A stretch of 64,000 nucleotides of DNA from NCBI RefSeq assembly GCF_010994275.1, contig NZ_WMCD01000001.1, forward strand, positions 372,001-436,000, written 5' to 3'. A program made the translations under genes and the position numbers. Source of the stretch: Cyclobacterium jeungdonense (GTDB lineage: Bacteria; Bacteroidota; Bacteroidia; Cytophagales; Cyclobacteriaceae). Positions 36,580 to 46,002 of this stretch are shown one piece after another; the stretch's first letter is position 1; every line of letters starts with the position of its first letter. Under the pieces are notes generated by a model. That model was not told the origin of the DNA. It did not search any database and saw only the letters and a program-made list of their open reading frames with translations.

Positions 36580-37569
36580 AAAAAATGTATATACATCGGC
36601 TTTGTCATGATGTTTTTCATGCTCCGATCTTACGGGCAGGCCGTACCTACAGGGAATTCGGCCGATTTTAAAGTAAAAACTTGCTTGCATTCTATTGGCT
36701 ATTCCGGCCTTTGGCGTGGACAGGCAGTCCTTTCGGTGGATGAATTTTTGCTCAAAGCGAAAGAATTGGGTTACGATGGGGTGATGCTCATGGCAAAAGC
36801 CCCTCATCTCTCCATTTTAGATTACGATAAAGAAGCCAGGATGCGCCTAAAAAACAGGTTAGCGGAACTGGATTTGACATTGGTGGGGCTTGCTGGTTAT
36901 TCTGATTTTACGGCAGGTATCGACAAACCTGGAATACCACATACCGAGATACAGGCTGCCTACATTGGTCAATTGGCCGAACTTGCCAGTGACCTGGGTA
37001 CAAAAATGATTCGAATTTTCACCGGCTATGAACGTCCAGGCATTCCGTATGACAAACAGTACGCGATGGTGGTGGAAGGAATCACCCTTGCCGCCAAAGA
37101 GGCGCAGAAGTACGGGGTGACTTTGGTGGTACAAAACCATCATGATATCGCCATCCACCACGATGCCATGTACTGGCTTTTGAAAGAAATTAACATGCCC
37201 AATGTCATGGCGGGCTGGGATGCCTGGTCTCCCACTTTGGAAGGACTGAGCAAGGAGGAAATCAGAAATTCCGTATTGAAGATGAAGCCTTTTCTGGCAA
37301 ATACCATTTTGGCAGATTATAGGCCACTACCCAGGTACCAATATGAACATGCGTTGACCAACTATAAATCAGATAAACCTGTAATGCGTGCTACCGCTAT
37401 CGGGGAGGGGATCATTGATTACGAGAACTTTATTGGAGCCCTGAAAGAAATCGGCTACCAGGGGTACCTGGTCTACGAAATGTGCGAAGTATTGGAAGGG
37501 GGCGGTTCCATCGAAAACCTGGATGCCACGGCTAGAAAATTTCTGGATTATGTAAGGAAATTTGAATAA
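36577..37569 (+). CDS. Exported sugar phosphate isomerase/epimerase-like TIM barrel
   Basis: A 330-residue xylose-isomerase-like (AP endonuclease 2 superfamily) protein with a signal peptide (cleavage near YGQA, about residue 21). Barrel strands include GYDGVMLMA, TLVGLAGY, KMIRIFTGYE, VTLVVQNHHD, VMAGWDAWSP and GYLVYEMCEVLEGGG. Metal-binding Glu/Asp/His residues are spread through these. The exported location is typical of Bacteroidetes members that act with Gfo/Idh enzymes on oxidised sugars or inositols. It lies downstream of the dispersed repeat. Confidence 0.85.
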   Translation: MKKCIYIGFVMMFFMLRSYGQAVPTGNSADFKVKTCLHSIGYSGLWRGQAVLSVDEFLLKAKELGYDGVMLMAKAPHLSILDYDKEARMRLKNRLAELDLTLVGLAGYSDFTAGIDKPGIPHTEIQAAYIGQLAELASDLGTKMIRIFTGYERPGIPYDKQYAMVVEGITLAAKEAQKYGVTLVVQNHHDIAIHHDAMYWLLKEINMPNVMAGWDAWSPTLEGLSKEEIRNSVLKMKPFLANTILADYRPLPRYQYEHALTNYKSDKPVMRATAIGEGIIDYENFIGALKEIGYQGYLVYEMCEVLEGGGSIENLDATARKFLDYVRKFE

Positions 37570-37617
37570 TTTAAGCCCAGTTAAGGTGTACAAGCTAAAG
37601 TGAAAAAAGATAAACCC

Positions 37618-38484
37618 ATGTTGATGACTATGAAAAATTTAAGTTTCCTTCTATTACTCATGCTTATAAGCATGGAATCGATCCTTGCTCAAGGCAACCG
37701 ACCCATTTTCGAAGAAATGCCGGGCATGGTTTCCTATACTTACCGGGATAGCTTCTCCAAGGATGTGTCTGCTACCCTGGACACCTTGCAGGCAATGGGC
37801 ATCAAAGACATGGAATTTTCCAATCTTTTTGGGAAAACGGCAGCAGAGTTGCGGAAACTGCTGGATGAGCGGGACATGTATTGTTCTTCTTTTGGCGTAG
37901 GTTATGCTGATTTGGTCAATAAAACTCAGGAAGTGGCTGAAAATGCCAAAACCCTGGGTGCAAAATTTGTCAGGGTAGCATGGATACCCCATGAGGCTCC
38001 TTTTGACCTGGCAGATGCCGAAAGGGCCATTGCCGATTTCAATAAGGCAGGAAAAATTTTAGAGGAAGAGCATGACCTCACCTTTTGTTACCATAACCAC
38101 GGGTACGAATTTTATCCTTATGAAGACGGAACCCTATTCGATTACCTAATGGATCAGACAGATCCGGAATATGTAAGCTATGAAATTGATATCCTTTGGA
38201 CCTTTTTTCCCGGTGTGGATCCTGCCGCATTGATTAATAAATACCCTGACCGATTTAAATTGATGCATCTGAAAGACCTAAAAAAAGGGGTGGAGGGGAA
38301 TATGTCTGGAGGCACACCTAAAGAAAACGACGTGGTACTGGGTACTGGCCAACTGGACCTTCCTTCTATACTTAAAGCTGCGAAAGAAGCTGGAATTGAG
38401 CATTTTTATATAGAGGATGAAAGTCCGGTTTACTATCGGCAGGTGCCAAAATCAATTGATTATTTACAGGGTTTGAAGTATTGA
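37618..38484 (+). CDS. Exported sugar phosphate isomerase/epimerase-like TIM barrel
   Basis: A second xylose-isomerase-like TIM barrel of about 288 residues with a signal peptide ending near ILAQG. Conserved pieces are MGIKDMEFSNLFG, AKFVRVAWIPHE, FCYHNHGYEF (metal His), YEIDILWTFFPGVDPA (Glu, Asp), LMHLKD and FYIEDESP. GTG at 37600, ATG 37618 and ATG 37630 are all possible starts; 37630 gives the cleanest signal peptide. It is 48 bases after its relative but not a close copy, so the two probably act on different intermediates. Confidence 0.85.
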   Translation: MLMTMKNLSFLLLLMLISMESILAQGNRPIFEEMPGMVSYTYRDSFSKDVSATLDTLQAMGIKDMEFSNLFGKTAAELRKLLDERDMYCSSFGVGYADLVNKTQEVAENAKTLGAKFVRVAWIPHEAPFDLADAERAIADFNKAGKILEEEHDLTFCYHNHGYEFYPYEDGTLFDYLMDQTDPEYVSYEIDILWTFFPGVDPAALINKYPDRFKLMHLKDLKKGVEGNMSGGTPKENDVVLGTGQLDLPSILKAAKEAGIEHFYIEDESPVYYRQVPKSIDYLQGLKY

Positions 38485-38618
38485 CTTAGCCCAAAATACC
38501 TTCAAAAAATAATGAACAATTCATTTTACCTTTTGGCATTCAACCAAACTGATACAGGATGTCAAAGCCAATTTTCTGGTCGAGTGGGGTAGTTCGGTGA
38601 TGTTAAGAGTATCCCGAC

Positions 38619-38738
38619 TTAGAATTTGAATTCCTTTACAAACCTCAAGGTGATACCTACACCGAAACCCGGGTTTTTGGCCCTGGTGATAAAGGTATGG
38701 CTATTGGGTAAAAAATTCGCTGTAAAAGAATTGCTCAT
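38619..38738 (-). pseudogene. C-terminal remnant of an outer-membrane barrel protein
   Basis: The minus strand encodes MSNSFTANFLPNSHTFITR, then AKNPGFGVGITLRFVKEFKF and a stop. The alternating terminal strand ending in Phe is the hallmark of outer-membrane barrels. A stop codon lies two codons upstream of the Met, and no longer frame leads in. It is a 39-codon scrap of a lost gene. Confidence 0.5.
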
Positions 38739-38975
38739 TTTGGACTAACAAAAAATATGTTATGAATTGAGCCAGTCGAATCCGGAACTTTGTTCTTATT
38801 AGAAAAGTTGCAGGCTATTCCTGAGCTGAAAGTTTTTTTTGGTTGAAGGGACTGCCTTATCCATGTCTTTATGACCATAGTGTTTCATTAGATCTCGATT
38901 TGTTCTCCGAATAGCCTTCTCAAAAACCAATTTTTTGTGGTTCAATAATTGCATATGATCTTTCAAACTTGAACC
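38739..38975. other. Intergenic region, nothing firm
   Basis: The gap before the metallopeptidase gene. A minus-strand frame (about 38951-38799, 50 residues, Lys-rich) is open but resembles nothing I know and has no supporting signals. No RNA gene or terminator was seen. Confidence 0.35.
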
Positions 38976-40037
38976 ATGAAACTTTTCCAATGCAGCCATT
39001 GCGGGCGTCCGGCTTATTTTGAGAACACGCATTGTAGCCATTGCCGAACTCAACTGGGTTTTGACCCTCAGAGTTTGGATTTGCTTGCCCTGGAAGTTCA
39101 AGAGGACCATTTTGTTACAAAAAATGAGGGGCAGTCGGCCTTTCGCTATTGTGAAAATAAAAAAATGGACGGGTGCAATTGGCTTATTCCATTTTCAGCT
39201 TCCAATCGGTTTTGCAGGGCTTGCGCCCTAAATCGGGTCATCCCGGATTTGGCTAACCCAGCCTACAAAAAAAGGTGGCAAACCATCGAAATAGCAAAGC
39301 ACAGGTTGATATATGCCCTTTTGCGTTGGAACTTGCCGTTTTCGCCAAGAGATGAAGCCACCGGAAAGGGTTTAGGTTTTGATTTTAAGGCTAGTCAAAA
39401 TCAAGAAAACGTACTTACTGGGCATGCTTTCGGTATCATCACCATGAACATTGCCGAAGCAGATGATGTGGAACGGGCTATGGCCAAAAGACAAATGGAT
39501 GAAGTCTACCGTACAGTTTTGGGTCATTTTCGACATGAAATCGGACATTATTATTGGGATGTGTTGATTGCTGAATCGGACCACCTGGATGATTTCAGGA
39601 CTCTTTTTGGTGATGAAAGGGTTTCTTATGCCGCTGCTCTCGAAACGCACTATCAAAATGGCGCTCCCTCAAATTGGCAGCAAAACTACATTTCCTCTTA
39701 TGCCAGCTCCCATCCCTGGGAGGATTGGGCGGAGACTTGGGCACATTACCTGCATCTGGTGGATACCCTGGAAACCGCTTTTTCCTTTGGAGTGACCATC
39801 AATCCAAAGCTAGAAGACCATCCAGCCGGTATTTCCACTTTGATTTCCGAAGATGCCTACCTTTGCTCGGATTTTTCGAAGTTGCTCCAGCAATGGGTTC
39901 CTTTGGCACTGACATTAAATAGCCTGAACCGAAGCATGGGTCTTCAGGACAGTTATCCTTTTGTTATTTCGCCTGTAATTGCAAAGAAACTGGCCTTTGT
40001 GCATGACCTTATCTGCCCCGGGGGTGGGCGTTTCTAA
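38976..40037 (+). CDS. Zinc-ribbon zinc-dependent metallopeptidase-like protein
   Basis: A 353-residue protein. Residues 6-23 are a zinc ribbon (Cys6, Cys9, Cys20, Cys23). A second Cys set is Cys59, Cys67, Cys80 and Cys83. The catalytic motif HEIGH (His187-Glu188-His191) is followed about 60 residues later by WEDWAETWAHYLH, which supplies a further ligand. This matches the putative zinc-binding metallopeptidase family found widely in bacteria with a small N-terminal ribbon. No signal peptide is present, so it is cytoplasmic. The substrate is unknown. Monocistronic. Confidence 0.85.
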   Translation: MKLFQCSHCGRPAYFENTHCSHCRTQLGFDPQSLDLLALEVQEDHFVTKNEGQSAFRYCENKKMDGCNWLIPFSASNRFCRACALNRVIPDLANPAYKKRWQTIEIAKHRLIYALLRWNLPFSPRDEATGKGLGFDFKASQNQENVLTGHAFGIITMNIAEADDVERAMAKRQMDEVYRTVLGHFRHEIGHYYWDVLIAESDHLDDFRTLFGDERVSYAAALETHYQNGAPSNWQQNYISSYASSHPWEDWAETWAHYLHLVDTLETAFSFGVTINPKLEDHPAGISTLISEDAYLCSDFSKLLQQWVPLALTLNSLNRSMGLQDSYPFVISPVIAKKLAFVHDLICPGGGRF

Positions 40038-40279
40038 ATCAACTTTTTTCCTTCTAATGTCGGGGAGGTATTCTCCGGGCATGTTTTTTCCTGATACAAT
40101 CCATTACTCTCTAGGTCCGAAGAACATCGTGACGGAATAAACTTACTTATCGTCAAAAACAATACTATAAATGGTTAAATTGTGTATGTATAAAAAATAA
40201 TAAATACATAATAAAGTATTTCCTAATAATATTCTATATTTAGCCTTATTTTTGATTTTTTGGATTCTAATTATAAAAT

Positions 40280-41140
40280 ATGAAACGTTTTTATTCCTTT
40301 TATATAAGCTTGATAATTTTCGGATCGTTGGTTGGGTGTTTGCCTCAGGAGGGAATTCAGGATCCAGTTTCAAATTTGCCGGCTAAAATCCTGACTAATG
40401 AGGCCTATGGAAGTCATCCACGCCAAATTTTTGATCTTTACCTTCCACCCAATCGGCATGAAAATACCCCAACCCTGATTCTGGTTCATGGAGGAGGTTG
40501 GAAAGAGGGAAGCAAATCGGACATGAATCCATTTCGGGATTTTTTACGCGAACAGCTCCCTTATCTGGCGATAGCCAATCTCAATTACAGGCTGGCAGAT
40601 GCTTTTAACAAGCCTTATCCCATGCAAATCGAGGATATAAGCTCTCTGGTGACCTATCTGCAGGACCATAGGGAGGAATACCAGCTCGGAAGTCGCCTGG
40701 GGTTTCTGGGAGTGAGTGCCGGAGGTCATTTGTCGCTTTTATGGAGTTATGCTCATGATACGGACAGCCGTGTACAGATGGTTTGCAGTGTGGTAGGTCC
40801 GACCGATTTATTGGATGAATCCTACAGAACAGCTACTAATGAATCCTTACGGGAAATGCTGGAATTATTCGGGGAAGATCAGGACCTATTAGCCAGAGCA
40901 AGTCCAATATACCAAGTGAAGGCAGATTCGCCTGCTACCCTACTTTTTTATGGCGGAAATGATCCGCTGGTTCCCAATTCACAGGGCATGCAGCTAAGAG
41001 ACAGGTTAACAGAACTTGGAGTAGCACATGAATTCCATTTTTATCCCAATGAAGGTCATGGTTGGCTGGGGTTGAATTTGCTGGACAGTATGATCAAATT
41101 AAAGGCGTTCGTAGAGCGACAACTCCCTGATTTACGCTGA
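40280..41140 (+). CDS. Alpha/beta hydrolase lipoprotein (BD-FAE/carboxylesterase type)
   Basis: A 286-residue lipoprotein (lipobox GSLVGC, Cys20). It has the HSL/BD-FAE pattern: LILVHGGGWKEGSK (oxyanion hole), nucleophile Ser146 in GVSAGGH, the acid in YGGNDPLVP and His in NEGHGW. This group includes enzymes that remove acetyl or feruloyl esters. It stands alone, with AT-rich sequence on both sides (40038-40279 and 41141-41388 show no genes). Confidence 0.88.
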   Translation: MKRFYSFYISLIIFGSLVGCLPQEGIQDPVSNLPAKILTNEAYGSHPRQIFDLYLPPNRHENTPTLILVHGGGWKEGSKSDMNPFRDFLREQLPYLAIANLNYRLADAFNKPYPMQIEDISSLVTYLQDHREEYQLGSRLGFLGVSAGGHLSLLWSYAHDTDSRVQMVCSVVGPTDLLDESYRTATNESLREMLELFGEDQDLLARASPIYQVKADSPATLLFYGGNDPLVPNSQGMQLRDRLTELGVAHEFHFYPNEGHGWLGLNLLDSMIKLKAFVERQLPDLR

Positions 41141-41354
41141 AAAAAGAGGTAGTTTTAGTTGCGGAAAAGTATTTTTTTGGCCTGAAGGAAACCGCGAGGT
41201 CCTTTTGAATTTTTCCAGGAAATAGGATTTTTGTTTTCGAAATTATGAAAAAGGATATAATCCCTGATGAAATAGTATATTAGTTTATAATTGGGGATTA
41301 AAATAGGAAATAAACAATATTTTTTAATCTATTTCATTCTTAAGCAAATTTTGA

Positions 41355-41362
41355 TAGCTTTG
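41355..41362 (+). promoter_or_regulatory. Bacteroidetes-type -7 box upstream of the porin gene
   Basis: TAGCTTTG matches the Bacteroidetes primary sigma -7 consensus TAnnTTTG exactly and lies 27 bases before the ATG. The -33 TTG element is not clear in the AT-rich sequence upstream. Likely the promoter of the porin-BCCT-usp operon. Confidence 0.5.
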
Positions 41363-41388
41363 TCTTTGTTGTATCAAACGAAGAACGA

Positions 41389-42729
41389 ATGCGCTATTTG
41401 CTATTTTTGGTCTTACTTTTTGGAAACACCCTAAATGCAGAAGCAAAAGAAGATAGTTTAAAAAAAAAAGAGCACAGTCGGGTACTGCGGGTACTGAATA
41501 TTGGTCAGGATTACGGTACAAACAAGAGTAGCCTGGAATTGCCTGCAAGCAGTCGTACGGAATTTTTGAATCGGGACACAACCTGGTTAAAAGTAGGAGG
41601 GGCTTTTCGCCTGAATAATATTTACACTCACTACGAGGGAAAGACTTTTCCGTTAGGAACATTTTTAAGAAATGAATGGACCTGGGATACCTGGCGTATT
41701 AATGTAGATGCTTACAGTGAAGGAATTAAATTTTCCTTTGAATACCGGTTTTACCCCACGTTTAATACCCATTTTCTAAAGTACGGCTGGCTGGGATACC
41801 GCTTCAATGAAAAAACCAACCTGAAACTGGGCGTGACGCAAGTTCCTTTTGGCCTGTTGACGTATGCCTCCCATAGTTGGTGGTTTCAGTTGCCTTACTA
41901 CCTTGGGTTGGAAGACGATTATCAAATGGGATTTCACCTTTCTCACGAGACAGATGACTGGCGTTTGGATGGTGCCTATTTTTTGCTGGCGGAGCCCAGA
42001 GGTACCAATGAAGCCACCTTTGGTGCTTTTTCAACCGCAAGGTACTCCTATGATGTGGTACCCATTCCAGGTAACTCCAATATTGAGCGGCACCAGGTCA
42101 ATCTTCGGGCAGTGCGAAACTGGTCCGGGCATGAACTGGGACTTTCCCTACAACGCCATGAACTGTACAATTTGCAAACGGGTCATAAAGGATCGAATTT
42201 GGCAGCATCCGTGCACCACGAGGCAAATTGGCGTAATTGGAATCTGAAAACCGAGGCCATTTACTATTCCTATAATGATGTAAGAAATGATGACGGGGAG
42301 GTATTGGACGTGGTACAGATGGGTGCTTATGGTTTCGGAACGTACGATGTGGCCAATAGCGCGGCACTTTATGTAATTGGACTGGCCTACGACATTCCGC
42401 TAGATTGGGGTCCGGTAAGCCACATTCAGTTGTATAATGATTACACTTTGATGGAAAAGTTTACTTCGAAACCAGGGGGATCGGCGTTTGCTTACCGAAA
42501 ATCCCAACAAAATGTCTTCGGAGCGCTGGTGACTGCAGGTCAGGTATATGCTTATTTTGACGTGGCCATGGGTTATAATCACCCCTGGTTAACAAACACC
42601 TTTGGAGGAAATGCCCTGGGCACCGGAAGAGGTGTCGATTATCAGCAACCCATATCGGATCTTAATCCTACTGCTATTGATCCAGGCTGGAATACTCGAT
42701 TGAACATTAATATTGGTTATTATTTCTAA
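41389..42729 (+). CDS. Outer-membrane porin-like beta barrel
   Basis: A 446-residue protein with a short signal peptide (cleavage after about residue 19, LNAEA). The rest is dominated by alternating aromatic strands (FRLNNIYTHY, FSFEYRFYPTF, AALYVIGLAYDI, TRLNINIGYYF) and ends in Phe, the mark of an outer-membrane barrel. It resembles phosphate-selective/OprB-like porins of Bacteroidetes. The gene lies 13 bases before a BCCT transporter gene, so it probably provides the outer-membrane route for the same quaternary amine. No TonB box was seen. Confidence 0.8.
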   Translation: MRYLLFLVLLFGNTLNAEAKEDSLKKKEHSRVLRVLNIGQDYGTNKSSLELPASSRTEFLNRDTTWLKVGGAFRLNNIYTHYEGKTFPLGTFLRNEWTWDTWRINVDAYSEGIKFSFEYRFYPTFNTHFLKYGWLGYRFNEKTNLKLGVTQVPFGLLTYASHSWWFQLPYYLGLEDDYQMGFHLSHETDDWRLDGAYFLLAEPRGTNEATFGAFSTARYSYDVVPIPGNSNIERHQVNLRAVRNWSGHELGLSLQRHELYNLQTGHKGSNLAASVHHEANWRNWNLKTEAIYYSYNDVRNDDGEVLDVVQMGAYGFGTYDVANSAALYVIGLAYDIPLDWGPVSHIQLYNDYTLMEKFTSKPGGSAFAYRKSQQNVFGALVTAGQVYAYFDVAMGYNHPWLTNTFGGNALGTGRGVDYQQPISDLNPTAIDPGWNTRLNINIGYYF

Positions 42730-42742
42730 ATAAAATAATTTT

Positions 42743-44344
42743 ATGAAAAATAAATACTTCGACATTCATGCTCCGGTATTTTGGCCCTCGGTAGCATTGA
42801 TAATCTTGTTTATTACGGTCACGCTTTGGGTGGGAGAACCAATGGCTTTGATCTTTGCCTCCACTAAAACCTTTATTACGGATAAGACAGGCTGGCTTTT
42901 TATTATCGCTGTAAATGCCTTTATCATTTTCTGCTTTTACCTTGGATTTAGCAAGTTTGGCGCCATTCGCCTGGGAGGCAAAGAGGCCCAACCGGAGTTT
43001 TCTACAGGATCCTGGTTTGCCATGCTCTTCAGTGCTGGTATGGGTATTGGGCTTTTATTTTGGGGGGTAGCCGAACCAGTTTACCATTATTCAATTCCTC
43101 CCTATGGGGAAGCTCATTCGCTGGAAGCTGCCGAAAGGGCCATGAACCTCACCTTTTTGCACTGGGGGTTCCACGCTTGGGCTATTTATGCAGTGGTAGG
43201 ACTATCGCTGGCTTTCTTTGCTTACAACCGAAAATTGCCACTCACCATTCGTTCCGTTTTTTATCCCTTGCTGGGAGAAAGAATGAACGGTTGGATGGGT
43301 AATGTCGTTGACGTATTGGCCGTCCTGGCCACGCTTTTTGGACTGGCTACTTCTCTGGGACTGGGGGTGCAACAGATAAGCGGAGGCTTGTTTTACCTTT
43401 TCGGTATTCCCAATACTGTTACCACCCAAGTGCTGCTAATAGCGGGAATCACCTTAATTGCCACCGTTTCTGTGGTTTCGGGGATTGACAAAGGGGTGAA
43501 ATTTCTTAGTCAGTGGAACGTCAGAATAGCAGCCATTTTATTGATATTCGTTTTGATCGTGGGACCTACATTGTTTATTTTTCGCTCGTTTGTCCAGAAT
43601 ATGGGGAACTATCTGGGGAGTATTCTGGAAGTATCTACCTGGACGGAAGCCTATAGGGATAATGGCTGGCAGGGAGACTGGACCGTGTTTTATTGGGCTT
43701 GGTGGATCTCCTGGTCTCCTTTCGTAGGCATGTTTATCGCACGGGTCTCCCGAGGGCGCACGATTCAGGAATTTATTTTCGGTGTCTTGCTGGTTCCTAC
43801 TTTATTGACCTTTTTGTGGCTTACTGCCATGGGAGGAACGGCTATTTTTCTAGACATGCAGGAGGGTAACCTTTCTGGTAGCCATATCTTAGCAGAAACG
43901 ATTACTGGAGATGTTTCTATCGCCATGTTCGTTTTTCTTGAAAATTTCCCCTTTAGCGGAATTGGTTCTATTATCGGGATTTTGCTGGTTACCAGTTTTT
44001 TTGTAACCTCTTCTGATTCAGGATCCTTGGTGATAGACAGCATTACTGCGGGTGGTAAGCTGGATGCTCCCGTTGGACAACGAATTTTCTGGGCAACGAC
44101 AGAAGGAATCGTGGCTGCGGTATTACTCATAGGAGGCGGGCTGACTGCTCTTCAGACCGCTGCTATCACCACCGGTTTACCCTTTTTGCTGATATTGGTT
44201 TTCATGTGTTATTCGCTACAGAAAGGATTAAGTCAGGAATATGCCCGGCTCAGCCAATATGATAAGGATCTGGATCGTAAGTCTTACGAAAAAAGATTAT
44301 CAGATGTGATAATGAAGAAATTGGAAAAAGAAAAGAAATCATGA
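42743..44344 (+). CDS. BCCT-family betaine/carnitine/choline transporter
   Basis: A 533-residue inner-membrane protein with 12 hydrophobic segments. It carries the BCCT signatures GMGIGLLFWGVAEP and DWTVFYWAWWISWSPFVGMFIARVS, the Trp-box that binds trimethylammonium groups. GMGIGL has Gly-Ile rather than the Asp found in proton-coupled BetT/CaiT-type variants; this does not settle the coupling ion. The C-terminal tail is short (about 30 residues), without an obvious osmosensory extension. It is the middle gene of porin-BCCT-usp; the stop overlaps the usp start by 4 bases. Confidence 0.93.
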   Translation: MKNKYFDIHAPVFWPSVALIILFITVTLWVGEPMALIFASTKTFITDKTGWLFIIAVNAFIIFCFYLGFSKFGAIRLGGKEAQPEFSTGSWFAMLFSAGMGIGLLFWGVAEPVYHYSIPPYGEAHSLEAAERAMNLTFLHWGFHAWAIYAVVGLSLAFFAYNRKLPLTIRSVFYPLLGERMNGWMGNVVDVLAVLATLFGLATSLGLGVQQISGGLFYLFGIPNTVTTQVLLIAGITLIATVSVVSGIDKGVKFLSQWNVRIAAILLIFVLIVGPTLFIFRSFVQNMGNYLGSILEVSTWTEAYRDNGWQGDWTVFYWAWWISWSPFVGMFIARVSRGRTIQEFIFGVLLVPTLLTFLWLTAMGGTAIFLDMQEGNLSGSHILAETITGDVSIAMFVFLENFPFSGIGSIIGILLVTSFFVTSSDSGSLVIDSITAGGKLDAPVGQRIFWATTEGIVAAVLLIGGGLTALQTAAITTGLPFLLILVFMCYSLQKGLSQEYARLSQYDKDLDRKSYEKRLSDVIMKKLEKEKKS

Positions 44345-45213
44345 AGACACTAAAAAAAATCGGATTGTTCATCGACTTGTCCGATATGGACACGCTACTC
44401 CTACAATACATTCAAAAACTCGATGAAGTTTTTGATTTTGAACAGCTGACATTGATCCATTTTGTGGCATTGGAAGAGGTTTCCAAAGAAATAGGGGACA
44501 TGTTACCCTATTTGCATAAATCCCTTGATGAAATACTGGAAGAGGAAGCGTTAGAAAAAGTCGAAGCCGTCTTTCATGAGCGAAAAAGTAGCATAAAAGT
44601 GAAAGTTTATTCTGGAGGGCAACTCGATCAGTTAGTAGACTGGATGGATGAGGAGAAGTTTGATTTGGTGTTGCTGGGAAAAAAATCAGTACATGGAGGA
44701 ACAGGTGTCTTTAGCAGTAAAGTGGTGCGCTTAACCTCTTCCAATACCCTTTTCATTCCAGAAACGTCCAAAGCTTCGATTCAAAAAATTGTCTTACCAG
44801 TAGATTTTTCGGATTATTCTGAAAACCTTGCCAAACTGGTTAAATCTTTGTCAGAGCATACAGGAGCACTAGTATATCCGGTACATGTGCTAAAAGTCGG
44901 CATGCAATATTTTCCTTATATACGGAAGCCTTCAGAATTTCAGGAAGCACTTGAGAAAAAGGCCATAACCAATTACCAGAAGCTCCAGAAAAAAACCGGA
45001 TTGGAGGAAAAAATGGAAATTATCAAAGCACAAGACGAGCCGGTAAGCAGGAGCATTTACGAATATGCGATCCGGAAAGGGGCGGACCTGATTGTGCTTG
45101 GGAATAAAGGAAAATCCAATGACGACACGCTTCTGATTGGTTCCGTGGCAGAACAGCTGATAGCCTCGGATAAGCACTTGCCGGTATTGATTGTGAAAAA
45201 GCGATTTATATGA
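44341..45213 (+). CDS. Tandem universal stress protein (UspA family)
   Basis: A 290-residue protein with two Usp domains (about residues 1-140 and 145-290). The second domain ends with LGNKGKSNDDTLLIGSVAEQLI, close to the Gly-x2-Gly-x9-Gly-Ser ATP-binding motif; the first ends with LGKKSVHGGTGVFSSKV, a degenerate version. Translational overlap with the BCCT gene suggests it senses or regulates transport, as Usp domains attached to some transporters do. That link is inference. Confidence 0.87.
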   Translation: MKTLKKIGLFIDLSDMDTLLLQYIQKLDEVFDFEQLTLIHFVALEEVSKEIGDMLPYLHKSLDEILEEEALEKVEAVFHERKSSIKVKVYSGGQLDQLVDWMDEEKFDLVLLGKKSVHGGTGVFSSKVVRLTSSNTLFIPETSKASIQKIVLPVDFSDYSENLAKLVKSLSEHTGALVYPVHVLKVGMQYFPYIRKPSEFQEALEKKAITNYQKLQKKTGLEEKMEIIKAQDEPVSRSIYEYAIRKGADLIVLGNKGKSNDDTLLIGSVAEQLIASDKHLPVLIVKKRFI

Positions 45214-45262
45214 AAAAATTTTATAGCTTCGCTTTATACAATCCTTTCACCTTCGGTAACCT

Positions 45263-46000
45263 ATGCTAGTGGATAAAAAAATTGCCGTTTTGATCGACGC
45301 TGACAATGTTCCCTCCAACCAAATTAAGGAAATGATGGAGGAAATTGCCAAATATGGTAATCCTACGATCAAACGGATTTATGGCGATTGGACCAAGCCA
45401 CAGCTAGGGAAGTGGAAAAGTGTTTTACTGGAAAATGCCATTAATCCTATTCAGCAATATGGGTATACATCCGGAAAAAACGCCACCGATTCCGCTATGA
45501 TAATCGATGCCATGGATATTCTTTATACATCCAGAGTGGATGGGTTTTGTTTGGTTTCAAGTGACAGCGATTTCACGAAATTGGCCACCCGATTGCGGGA
45601 AGCAGGCCTGCTGGTCATTGGCATGGGAGAAAAGAAAACACCCGATCCATTTATCGTAGCTTGTGATAAATTTATTTACCTGGAAATATTACAAAAGGAA
45701 ACCGAAGGTCAGGAGGATAGCAAAGAAAAGGTCAAATCCAGACCGCAGGTAGATAAGATCAACCCTAAACTCATCCGATTGATTGCTGCCACGATTTCCG
45801 ATTTGGCGGACGATGAAGGCTGGGCATTCATGGGAGATGTGGGGAATCTGCTGCAGAAAAAGCAACCCAACTTTGACTCAAGGAATTACGGTTTCCAGAA
45901 ATTAACACCTCTGATCGGGTCTATTAACAAATTCGAAGTAGAACAGCGGGAAAACCAAAAGGGTAGGTACAAATTAATTTACGTAAGAAATAAAGCGTAG
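45263..46000 (+). CDS. NYN-domain putative RNase with C-terminal OST-HTH/LOTUS-like domain
   Basis: A 245-residue protein. Residues about 5-145 form an NYN (PIN-like, LabA/DUF88) domain with acidic residues Asp12 and Asp14 (VLIDADN), DSAMIIDAMD and LVSSDSDFTKLATRLREAG. Residues about 165-240 resemble an OST-HTH/LOTUS domain (LIRLIAATISDLADDEGWAFMGDVGN). NYN-LOTUS proteins are thought to cleave or bind structured RNA. The gene lies 49 bases after usp. Confidence 0.88.
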   Translation: MLVDKKIAVLIDADNVPSNQIKEMMEEIAKYGNPTIKRIYGDWTKPQLGKWKSVLLENAINPIQQYGYTSGKNATDSAMIIDAMDILYTSRVDGFCLVSSDSDFTKLATRLREAGLLVIGMGEKKTPDPFIVACDKFIYLEILQKETEGQEDSKEKVKSRPQVDKINPKLIRLIAATISDLADDEGWAFMGDVGNLLQKKQPNFDSRNYGFQKLTPLIGSINKFEVEQRENQKGRYKLIYVRNKA

Positions 46001-46002
46001 TC

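Noticed and set aside
38799-38951. Minus-strand 50-residue Lys-rich frame as a small gene
   Set aside because: No recognisable motif, ribosome site or neighbour support; composition is compatible with random AT-rich sequence.
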